DNA of 64,000 nt from Phytoactinopolyspora mesophila (GTDB lineage Bacteria > Actinomycetota > Actinomycetes > Jiangellales > Jiangellaceae): assembly GCF_010122465.1 (NCBI RefSeq), contig NZ_WLZY01000008.1:1-64000 (forward strand), given 5' to 3'. A program made the position numbers and the translations under genes. Under the pieces are notes generated by a model that saw only the letters and a program-made list of their open reading frames with translations, was not told the origin of the DNA and searched no databases. Below are positions 8,630-15,841 of this stretch, piece after piece (positions within the stretch are counted from its first letter, which is position 1; every line of letters starts with the position of its first letter).

Positions 8630-8650
8630 TGAACTGAGAGGCTGCCGACA

Positions 8651-9787
8651 GTGACCGTGCCTGCCGGAACACAGCAGGCCACGTCCAACGACCCCCACCA
8701 TCAGAGCACTCATACCGATGGTCGGGACGCGCCCAGAGTTCGATGGCTGAGCACCCGCGGCGGCATCGCTCTGGCGGTAGTTGTACTTACCGTCCTGCTG
8801 GTGGTGTCCGTTGTGGTAGCGATCGGCCTCGGCTCGGCCGTGGTGCCGCCGTCCGACACCGCCCGTTATCTGTGGGCGTCCGTGACCGGTGGCAGTATTC
8901 CAGCCGACGAATCCACCCGCTACCAGATCATCTGGCAGGTCCGCACCCCACGGGTGCTACTCGCGGTCATCGTCGGAGCGGGCCTGGGTGTCGTGGGCGT
9001 GGTGATTCAGGCAATGGTGCGCAACGCCCTCGCCGACCCCTTCATCCTGGGCGTCTCTTCGGGCGCTTCCGTGGGTGCGGTGACCGTCGGCGTGTTCGGA
9101 GCGCTCGCCACCGTGGGGATCTACGCCGTTTCCATCGGCGCGTTCCTGGGCGCGCTCGGAGCCACCCTGCTCGTCTTTCTGATCTCGTACTCCCGGGCAG
9201 GTGTCATGCCGTTGCGGCTGGTGCTGACCGGAGTCGCGATGTCGTTCGGCTTCCAGGCGATCATGAGCGTGATCATCTACTTCGCCCCCAGCAGCGAGGC
9301 CACGAGCACGGTGCTCTTCTGGTCGATGGGTAGCTTCGGCGCGGCGACGTGGGGCGCGCTGCCCGTCGTGGCGATCGCGGTAGCCGCCGGCCTCGTCGTA
9401 CTGCACCGGTTCAGCCGACCCCTGGACGTCATGGCGCTGGGCGACGAAACCGCCGCGAGCCTCGGAGTGGACGCCAGCGGCGTGCGCAAAGTCCTCTTCG
9501 CGCTCACCGCCGTCATGACCGGCGCGATGGTCGCGGTCAGCGGCGCCATCGGGTTCGTCGGGCTGATCATCCCGCACATCGTGCGGATCATCGTGGGCGC
9601 CAGTCATCGTCGCGTGCTCACCATCACACCCTTCGTCGGCGCCATCTTCATGGTGTGGGTCGACCTCGTGTCGCGCACGCTGGTGGCTCCCCGCGAGCTG
9701 CCTCTGGGCGCGATCACCGCGCTCGTCGGCGTCCCGGTCTTCATCACCCTGATGCGCCGCAAGAGTTACCTGTTCGGGGGCCGTTGA
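8651..9787 (+). CDS. FecCD-type metallophore/cobalamin ABC transporter permease
   Basis: 378-aa polytopic permease of the BtuC/FecCD family with about ten membrane segments starting near residue 36. Recognisable family stretches are WQVRTPRVLLAVIVGAGLGVVGV, NALADPFILGVSSGASVGA, the cytoplasmic loop GDETAASLGVD that contacts the ATPase, and GFVGLIIPHIVRIIVG. A single permease gene implies a homodimer. The start is GTG 8651, with GAGAGG about 8 nt upstream. It is translationally coupled to the ATPase gene (stop and start share TGATG) and then to the binding lipoprotein. Fur/Zur-like boxes upstream suggest metal-dependent repression. The cargo could be a siderophore, a zincophore or a corrinoid. 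Confidence 0.92.
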   Translation: MTVPAGTQQATSNDPHHQSTHTDGRDAPRVRWLSTRGGIALAVVVLTVLLVVSVVVAIGLGSAVVPPSDTARYLWASVTGGSIPADESTRYQIIWQVRTPRVLLAVIVGAGLGVVGVVIQAMVRNALADPFILGVSSGASVGAVTVGVFGALATVGIYAVSIGAFLGALGATLLVFLISYSRAGVMPLRLVLTGVAMSFGFQAIMSVIIYFAPSSEATSTVLFWSMGSFGAATWGALPVVAIAVAAGLVVLHRFSRPLDVMALGDETAASLGVDASGVRKVLFALTAVMTGAMVAVSGAIGFVGLIIPHIVRIIVGASHRRVLTITPFVGAIFMVWVDLVSRTLVAPRELPLGAITALVGVPVFITLMRRKSYLFGGR

Positions 9788-10578
9788 TGGACCTCAACCT
9801 TGATCTGCTCTCGGTGCGCCTGAACGGCACAGACCTGGTCCGCGAGCTCTCACTCGACGTCCGCTCCGAGCACGTCGTAGGGCTCGTCGGGCCGAATGGG
9901 TCCGGCAAGTCCACTGCGCTGCGGTGCGTGTATCGGGCGCTGAAACCGAGCTCCGGCGCCGTGTGGATCGGCGACCACGATCTCAGCACTCTCAGTCTGA
10001 GGCAGAGCGCGCAGCTGGTAGCCGCGCTGAGCCAGGAGAGCGGGACCGACCTCGATTTCACCGTCGAGGAAGTGATCGCCCTCGGACGCACCCCCCACCT
10101 GCGTGGCAATCAGCCGCTCAGCGCACGGGAGCGGGAGCTGTGCCGGCGCGCGATGAAGCAACTCGATGTGACCCACCTGGCGCACCGCGGAGTGCTCGAA
10201 CTCTCCGGTGGAGAACGTCAGCGTGTGCTGGTGGCACGCGCCCTTGTGCAGGAGCCGCGCGTGCTGGTGCTCGACGAACCCACGAACCACCTCGACGTGC
10301 GCCACCAAATCGAGCTGCTCTCACTGCTCAAGGGGTCCGGCCTGACCGTGCTCATCGTCTTGCACGACCTCAACCTCGCAGCAGCAGCCTGCGACCACCT
10401 GGGCGTGCTCGCCGGCGGCCGGCTGGTGGCATCCGGAACTCCGCGCGAAATCCTGACCACTGCGCTGATCCGGAACGTCTTCGGCGTCGACGCCGAGATC
10501 ATCGCCCATCCCCTCACCGGCGACCCCCAGCTCTTGTATTCGCTGGACCCGGATCTTGTGAAAGGAACCCCGTCATGA
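9787..10578 (+). CDS. FecE-type metallophore ABC transporter ATPase
   Basis: 263-aa nucleotide-binding subunit that powers the adjacent permease. Walker A GPNGSGKS is at about 35-42, the ABC signature LSGGERQRV at about 139-147, Walker B VLVLDEPTNHLDV at about 159-171, and a switch His follows (LIVLHDLNLA). ATG 9787 overlaps the permease stop. A longer upstream reading of the same frame runs through the permease gene and is a shadow. The gene ends four bases into the next one (ATGA). Confidence 0.93.
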   Translation: MDLNLDLLSVRLNGTDLVRELSLDVRSEHVVGLVGPNGSGKSTALRCVYRALKPSSGAVWIGDHDLSTLSLRQSAQLVAALSQESGTDLDFTVEEVIALGRTPHLRGNQPLSARERELCRRAMKQLDVTHLAHRGVLELSGGERQRVLVARALVQEPRVLVLDEPTNHLDVRHQIELLSLLKGSGLTVLIVLHDLNLAAAACDHLGVLAGGRLVASGTPREILTTALIRNVFGVDAEIIAHPLTGDPQLLYSLDPDLVKGTPS

Positions 10579-11561
10579 CCCCGACCCGCAAAACGCTCGC
10601 TGTCCTGACCGCCGGCACACTGCTCGCCGGCTGCGGCGCGGATATCGAGAACGACGACAACACCACCGAAGCGGTCACCGTCAAACGGTGTGGTGAAGAC
10701 GTCGAATACACCACACCTCAGCGAGCTGTGGTGTACGAAGGCGGCAGCGCGGACAAGATGTTCGCCCTGGGGCTCACCGATCACGTGCACGGATACGTGA
10801 TGCCTCCGGCCAATCCGCCGGTGGAGGATTCGCCATGGGCATCGGAGTACGAGAAGGTGGAATTTCTCAGCGACGACCTGCTGAACCGGGAACTCGTGGT
10901 CGACGCGGAAGCGGATTTCGTCGTCGCCGGCTGGAATTCGGGCTTCAGCGACCAACGCGGCATCACCCCCGAGATCCTCGACGGACTCGGGATTCAGAGT
11001 TTCATGCACACCGAGTCGTGCTTCAACTATCCAGGCTTTCCCGAACGGGTGGACCCATTCGACGGGCTCTACGCGGACCTAGAGCGGCTGGGCCAGATCT
11101 TCGGCGTCGAGGACCGCGCGGACGAGTTGGTCGAAGAAATGCAGGCGCGCGTCGAAGCCGTCCAGGAACAGCTTCCCGAGGCTGACCAGTTGCGGGTGTT
11201 CCTTTACGATTCCGGCACCGACCAGCCGTTCACGGCCGGCAACCAGGTGCCTCCGAACGACATCATCCGTTTTGCCGGCGGCGAGAACATCTTCGCCGAT
11301 CTCGATGAGCGCTGGGTGCAGGTCGGATGGGAGTCGGTCGTCGCCGCGGACCCTGAGGTGATCGTCATCCTCGACTACGGCGACCAGCCCGCGGACGAGA
11401 AGATCGAATTCCTGAAGACGTCATCGGTCACCAGCGAACTGCCGGCGGTGGTCGAGGACAATTTCTTCGTTCTCGACTACAACGAAGGGATCAGCAGTCC
11501 GCGTAATATCGACGGTCTGGAAAAGTTCGCTGGCTACCTACGCGATCTCCAGGATTCCTGA
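10575..11561 (+). CDS. FecB/BtuF-type substrate-binding lipoprotein
   Basis: 328-aa extracellular binding protein anchored by lipid at Cys20 (lipobox LLAGC). The rest has the two-lobed TroA-like layout. RAVVYEGGSADKMFALGLTDHVHGYV begins lobe 1, VDAEADFVVAGWNSGFSDQRG is the bridging region, and WVQVGWESVVAADPEVIVILDYGD is in lobe 2. ATG 10575 overlaps the ATPase stop by four bases, with AAAGGAA upstream. It is the last gene of the three-gene uptake operon and is followed by a hairpin. The specific metallophore cannot be read from the sequence. Confidence 0.92.
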   Translation: MTPTRKTLAVLTAGTLLAGCGADIENDDNTTEAVTVKRCGEDVEYTTPQRAVVYEGGSADKMFALGLTDHVHGYVMPPANPPVEDSPWASEYEKVEFLSDDLLNRELVVDAEADFVVAGWNSGFSDQRGITPEILDGLGIQSFMHTESCFNYPGFPERVDPFDGLYADLERLGQIFGVEDRADELVEEMQARVEAVQEQLPEADQLRVFLYDSGTDQPFTAGNQVPPNDIIRFAGGENIFADLDERWVQVGWESVVAADPEVIVILDYGDQPADEKIEFLKTSSVTSELPAVVEDNFFVLDYNEGISSPRNIDGLEKFAGYLRDLQDS

Positions 11562-11615
11562 CAGGATCGGCTCGAAATAGTCACCTAGAGTTATTAGTGC
11601 TGCTCCGAGACGGGT

Positions 11616-11647
11616 TGGGGGATGAATGAAGAGTCATGATTCCCCCA
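11616..11647 (+). terminator. Imperfect hairpin after the metallophore operon
   Basis: TGGGGGATGAATGA pairs with TCATGATTCCCCCA (11 of 14 positions). It lies 55 nt past the binding-protein stop codon. The following stretch, 11650-11700, is AT-rich (GATAAGTATAGTAAAC) and could hold the promoter of the next small gene. Confidence 0.4.
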
Positions 11648-11818
11648 GTCCGGAGAATAAACGACCCTACTCATTGCGCGATAAGTATAGTAAACTCTGA
11701 CTTCCTGCCAGGTGTACTTCCACCTCGCCCCATTCGATTTGCACCGCATACACATAGCCCGCTTCGGCTGCCCCGCTGGGACCGAGGCGGGTTTCGACGC
11801 GCATGTAAAGGGGGGTTG

Positions 11819-12076
11819 ATGACTGAACAGCCAGACGACGACGCCGTGGCCGGACTCTATGTCTCACCGCAAGTATTCACCGCCGCCTTGCTCGGCGCTC
11901 TTATTCGCCAAGCGGGTGGCCGGGTCACCGTCTCAGAGCGGGCTTACAAGAAAGAAGCCGCGCGGGTCATGGAGGGCCTACGTACCGGTCTGACCGTCGA
12001 GCGGAGCCCGAAGAAGGGACACTTCTCCGTCCGGATGATCTCCGATCAGCACACAACAGACACACCACGCGAGTGA
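11819..12076 (+). CDS. Small hypothetical protein (85 aa)
   Basis: I do not recognise this protein. It is soluble and basic in its second half. LYVSPQVFTAALLGALIRQAGGRVTVSERAYKKEAARVMEGL could form helices, with a possible small DNA- or RNA-binding character, and TVERSPKKGHFSVRMIS is strand-like. ATG 11819 has a strong AAAGGGGGG ribosome site five bases upstream, which argues for real translation. The open frame upstream of it is not needed. It stands alone between the metallophore operon and a convergent peptidase gene. The protein could be a late addition to this locus, but no mobile element is visible. Confidence 0.6.
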   Translation: MTEQPDDDAVAGLYVSPQVFTAALLGALIRQAGGRVTVSERAYKKEAARVMEGLRTGLTVERSPKKGHFSVRMISDQHTTDTPRE

Positions 12077-12149
12077 GACAGTAGCCCACCATCATGATGA
12101 CCGCGGGCCGTCGAGACACGACGGCCATCACGATCGCCGGGCACGTCAT

Positions 12150-14003
12150 TCAGGCGCGCCGCCGCAGCAGCATGGAGAGCGCGGCACCGAGCAGCAGACC
12201 CACCAAGCCGGCGGCCACTGCCCATCCCCACACCATGCCGTTGGCCCCAGATGCCTCGGCACGGAAATCCGGAACATCGTCGGGGTCGCCATAGGCGCCC
12301 TGCCGGTCGAGCGTGTTGCCGTCGGTCCAGCCGCCGCCCACGTCACAGTTCACCCGGTCTCGGGCCGACACGCCGTCGAGCTCCATGCTCAGCGATCGAG
12401 CCGAAGCGGTGGTGCCTTCAGGAACTTCCACGTCGGGTTGCCGCAGCCCACCGTCCTGCCGCAACTGATCCAGTACCGACTCCAGCAGATGGTTGGCCAG
12501 CGTCAGCCCGTCCATGGCCTGAGCGGCGGTGTAGGCGGTCAGAACTCGCGCGCCGTCGCCGCCGTTGGAGTACGCGTCCGATGCCTCCTGCAGTACGTCC
12601 GGCCACTCCTCGAGGATTCCGGCTTCGAATCCTTCGAGCGCATCGGTGACGTTCGCCAGATGAGCCTCGGGCCGAGCACACGTGGCATACATCAGGCGTT
12701 TGAAGGTCTGGGTCGCGTACTCGGTCGCCTCTTGTTCGGCATACTCCGGATTCAGATAGCTCGACGCCGCACCCGACGTCAGGTACCGGTGCTGGGTGTA
12801 CTCGACCGGAACGGCCTCGGTCCCGATGGCGATCGGAATGTACGGAGCGGTGGCCGCCGCCGTAGACGCCACCCAGAGGGTCGCGAGCTCGGGGTGGTCG
12901 AGATCATCACGCAGCTCGGCGACGTGGCCGTAGCCGGCGCGGTCGTCGGACCATCGCGGATCACGGACCAGCCGCATCATGTCCTGCAGAGTGACCGGCG
13001 CGAGCTCTGCCAGCTCGGCTTCCAGTGATACCGGGTTCCGGTAAGGTGCGGGATCCTCAGGGTCGGCGACTTGTCCGATATCGAACTCGCCGGTCGGAAA
13101 CTCCTGCTGGTATACCTCCTGGATATTGAACGGCTCGCCAGCGTCGGGGTCGTACCACTCCTGCTCCACCGCGAAGTCGATCAGCTTGGCTGAGCCGAGG
13201 TAGTCCGGATGTTCGCCATCGACCGCCTCGACCGGAAACTCGTGCATATAACCGGGATACGAAACCCTGATGTCGTCGGAGCCGAGGCGCTCGGCGGCCC
13301 AGAGACCTTCCCCGCCGGAAAACTCGATAAAGATCCACCCCTCGTTCTCGTCGGCGAACAAGTGCGAGTTGCCGCCGTAGGTGGTGTAGCCGTAGGTGTC
13401 GATGAGATCGCCGAGGATCTCGACCGCTTCGCGGGCACTCGTGGCGCGCTCCATCGCGATGCGCGAGAGATCCGAGTAACTCGGCCCGGTCTGGTCCTCG
13501 GGTGTCATGTCCCACAGTTCCTCGCGGGAGTTGGACCACACGTCGCGAGCGGCGACGTTGTGCTCATTCAGGCCGCCGTTCGTCAGCGGGGCGGGGAAAC
13601 CGGCGAACTCGGAGTAATTGGAGGTGATGTAACGCGCGGTCTCCGGCACCTGCGGGATCTCGGTCAGCTGACCAGGCATGTCCGCCTCCTCGGTGGCCCC
13701 GACAGTGATCGTCGAACCCTCCGGGTGGGTCTGCCGTGGCACCACTTCGACCCAGTGGCTCGAGGGCTCGTGCCCGAAGCCACCGAGCAGCACGTGACCA
13801 TCAGCGGTCAGGTCTTTGCCGACGTAGAAGGCGATGCTCTTGTCCGGATCGGCAGCACGCTGGCCAGCGGCGACACTACTTTCGCCAGCATGTGCGCCGG
13901 GCTCTGCCGGGGCGGCCGACGCGGGCACCGCCAGCGCCGCGAGCGAGAGTGCGCTCAACGGAATCAGTGCAGGCACAAGGACAAGAGACAGACATCGACG
14001 CAT
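12150..14003 (-). CDS. Secreted, membrane-anchored C69-type peptidase homologue
   Basis: 617-aa protein related to the C69 dipeptidase family (Ntn-hydrolase fold). A signal peptide spans about 1-30 (ends VPASAA). The mature start reads DKSIAFYVGKDLTADGHVLLGG, where classical members have CTT-x-LVGK; the nucleophilic Cys is thus replaced by Ser. Other family segments remain: GGLNEHNVAARDV, YGYTTYGGNSHLFADENEGWIFIEFSGG. The C-terminus has a Gly/Ala/Leu membrane span and Arg-rich stop (LLRRRA), so the enzyme faces outward but stays attached. ATG 14003 was preferred over 14027 because GAGGAG precedes only the former. It converges on the small gene at 11819. Activity with Ser is plausible but unproven. 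Confidence 0.85.
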   Translation of the reverse strand: MRRCLSLVLVPALIPLSALSLAALAVPASAAPAEPGAHAGESSVAAGQRAADPDKSIAFYVGKDLTADGHVLLGGFGHEPSSHWVEVVPRQTHPEGSTITVGATEEADMPGQLTEIPQVPETARYITSNYSEFAGFPAPLTNGGLNEHNVAARDVWSNSREELWDMTPEDQTGPSYSDLSRIAMERATSAREAVEILGDLIDTYGYTTYGGNSHLFADENEGWIFIEFSGGEGLWAAERLGSDDIRVSYPGYMHEFPVEAVDGEHPDYLGSAKLIDFAVEQEWYDPDAGEPFNIQEVYQQEFPTGEFDIGQVADPEDPAPYRNPVSLEAELAELAPVTLQDMMRLVRDPRWSDDRAGYGHVAELRDDLDHPELATLWVASTAAATAPYIPIAIGTEAVPVEYTQHRYLTSGAASSYLNPEYAEQEATEYATQTFKRLMYATCARPEAHLANVTDALEGFEAGILEEWPDVLQEASDAYSNGGDGARVLTAYTAAQAMDGLTLANHLLESVLDQLRQDGGLRQPDVEVPEGTTASARSLSMELDGVSARDRVNCDVGGGWTDGNTLDRQGAYGDPDDVPDFRAEASGANGMVWGWAVAAGLVGLLLGAALSMLLRRRA

Positions 14004-14144
14004 GGTGGTACGTGGCTCCTCACTCATGGGACGTGACGGCGCTCAGAGGCCGCTCACACCTTCGGGCCCGCTGCTGGGCGGGCACCCTTCTCAACTCATC
14101 TGATCATGCCAGCCACGTCCGTCTGGGCGCAGGTCGTCGCCTAT

Positions 14145-14915
14145 CTAATGCTGCTCGCCGGCGTAGATCACCTCGACTTCGAGCTCGGCCAGCGCCGCCT
14201 CGAAGTCTTCAGCCAGCGGACGATCGGTGACCAGCGCCGATACACGTTCGAGCGGCGCTGATGCGAACTGAGCCACGATGCCTATCTTCGTGTGATCGGC
14301 GACGACCACCACCGAGCCCAAGGTGCCGGCGATCATCAACCGGGCGATCTCACTCTCGCCCTCGTTCGGGGTGGTCAATCCGTATCTGAGGCTGATGCCG
14401 TCGACCCCGATGAAACAGCGGTCGGCATGCATCGACCGGATTGCTTGCGCGGCCAGTGGGCCGACGTAGGAATTCGACCGTTGCCTGTACCGCCCCCCGG
14501 ACAGGACGAGTTCATTGCCCTCACGCCATGCTTCGAGGGCCGCGGCGTTGTTGGTGATAACGCGCACGCCCTGCTTCAACGCCAGATGCCGCAGCACCTG
14601 CAGGTTGGTGGATCCGCTGTTGACGAAGATGATCTCGCCCGGCTCGACGAGGTCGGCAGCGGCCTGACCGATGGATCTCTTCGCACCGACCTCCAACTCG
14701 TCCTTGTCGTCATAGCGCGGCTCGGAACTCATCCGCCGCGTCAGGATGGAGCCGCCGTGGGTGCGTTCGAGCACCCCTTTGGCTTCCATGCGGGCCATGT
14801 CCCGGCGGATCGTCGTTTCCGAAGCACCGAGCTCCTTGCTCAGGTCGGATACGCGCACCGCGCCCGCCTCGATGAGCCGATCGTAGATACGTTGCCGGCG
14901 CTCCTCGGGTATCAC
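14145..14915 (-). CDS. DeoR family transcriptional regulator
   Basis: 256-aa repressor with the DeoR/GlpR winged helix at about 1-60 (RRQRIYDRLIEAGAVRVSDLSKELGASETTIRRDM) and a DeoRC sensor domain that usually binds a sugar phosphate. Sensor landmarks are IFVNSGSTNLQVLRHL, VISNN-type VITNNAAALEAW and the GVDG box in RCFIGVDGISLRYGLTTP. Start GTG 14915. It is the last gene of a unit with a HAD phosphatase and a phosphate-ester-type ABC transporter, which fits a GlpR-like role in sensing glycerol phosphate. The ligand is inferred. Confidence 0.9.
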   Translation of the reverse strand: MIPEERRQRIYDRLIEAGAVRVSDLSKELGASETTIRRDMARMEAKGVLERTHGGSILTRRMSSEPRYDDKDELEVGAKRSIGQAAADLVEPGEIIFVNSGSTNLQVLRHLALKQGVRVITNNAAALEAWREGNELVLSGGRYRQRSNSYVGPLAAQAIRSMHADRCFIGVDGISLRYGLTTPNEGESEIARLMIAGTLGSVVVVADHTKIGIVAQFASAPLERVSALVTDRPLAEDFEAALAELEVEVIYAGEQH

Positions 14916-14947
14916 GATGATTCTGCCTGTTGGTTCATGGCTGCCTC

Positions 14948-15745
14948 TTAGTGCGTCTGAGATCCAGCTCCGTCGGTGAGCACCCTGGCGAACTCGGATA
15001 GGTCGTCACACACGATAGTCGGTTTCAATGCCGAGGCCTCGGCAGCTGCCAGCGATGTCGCGCCGCTGAGCAAGAGCGCGGAGTTGGCGCCACAGTCCAG
15101 CGCCATCCGCACATCCGTTTCGAGGCGGTCCCCGACCACCCAGCAGTCGTCCGTCGTTCCGCCATAGCGGGCCAGCGCCAGCTCGACCATTCTGACCGAC
15201 GGCTTACCGACAACCTCGTCGATCGGCCAGCCCGTAGCTGTCTCGATCGCGGCGATCAGGGCGCCGCAGTCAGGCACCTGCCCGTCCACGAGGGGGCAGG
15301 TGGGATCAGGGTTGGTGGCGTAGACGGGTATCCCGTCCCAGCGGGCCGCGCAAATGGCGTCGAGCTTGGCATAGGTGAAGTCGCGGTCCCAGCCCAGCCC
15401 CACGACGTCGGCCATCCGGTGGTCTTCGACCGGGCGGAGGCCGGCCGAGGCGATCTCATCGTGTAACGCCTCCGCTCCGACCACGTACACCGCGGCTCCG
15501 GCGCCGAAGACGTCCAGCAGCCGCGTCGAGAGCGCCTCGCTGGCCGTCAGCATCTGGGTGGGCTCCAGCTTGACGCCGAGGCGTTCGAGCTTCTTGACGT
15601 ACGCCGACGTCGGCGACAACGAATTGTTGGTGACGAACACACATTGGTGACCACGTTCGGCCAGCAGTTCCAGGGCCTCGACCGCGCCCGGAATCGCCTC
15701 GTCCCCCCGATAGACCGTGCCATCGAGATCAACAACGATATACAT
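14948..15745 (-). CDS. HAD superfamily IIA phosphatase (NagD-like)
   Basis: 265-aa cytoplasmic phosphatase. Motif I DLDGTVYRG (about 6-14) supplies the nucleophilic Asp6 and Asp8, motif II is TNN (39-41), and motif IV is VVGDRLETDVRMALDCG near 203. The cap placed between motifs II and III is the C2a type of NagD-like enzymes. Family members dephosphorylate glycerol phosphate, pyridoxal phosphate, nucleotides or p-nitrophenyl phosphate. The gene sits between a phosphate-ester-type transporter and a DeoR regulator, so glycerol 3-phosphate is a reasonable candidate. AAGGG precedes ATG 15745. A hairpin lies between it and the permease gene. Confidence 0.88.
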   Translation of the reverse strand: MYIVVDLDGTVYRGDEAIPGAVEALELLAERGHQCVFVTNNSLSPTSAYVKKLERLGVKLEPTQMLTASEALSTRLLDVFGAGAAVYVVGAEALHDEIASAGLRPVEDHRMADVVGLGWDRDFTYAKLDAICAARWDGIPVYATNPDPTCPLVDGQVPDCGALIAAIETATGWPIDEVVGKPSVRMVELALARYGGTTDDCWVVGDRLETDVRMALDCGANSALLLSGATSLAAAEASALKPTIVCDDLSEFARVLTDGAGSQTH

Positions 15746-15786
15746 CCATCAACCCTTGTCGTGTCATGAGCGCATGACGCTCGTCG

Positions 15787-15807
15787 GTGGCCCCTGGCCG
15801 GGGCCAC
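15787..15807 (-). terminator. Intra-operon hairpin between permease and HAD genes
   Basis: GTGGCCCC, loop TGGCC, GGGGCCAC: a perfect 8-bp stem in the 96-bp gap. It may attenuate transcription into the phosphatase and regulator genes or stabilise the upstream message. A second small palindrome (GTCATG, AGCG, CATGAC) lies at 15763-15778. Confidence 0.4.
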
Positions 15808-15841
15808 ACGTGGATAGGTGCGGGAATCGGTGACGGCCATC

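Noticed and set aside
8530-8650. DtxR/IdeR iron box upstream of the FecCD operon
   Set aside because: The TTAGGTTAG-type consensus is absent; the sites fit the Fur/Zur core instead.
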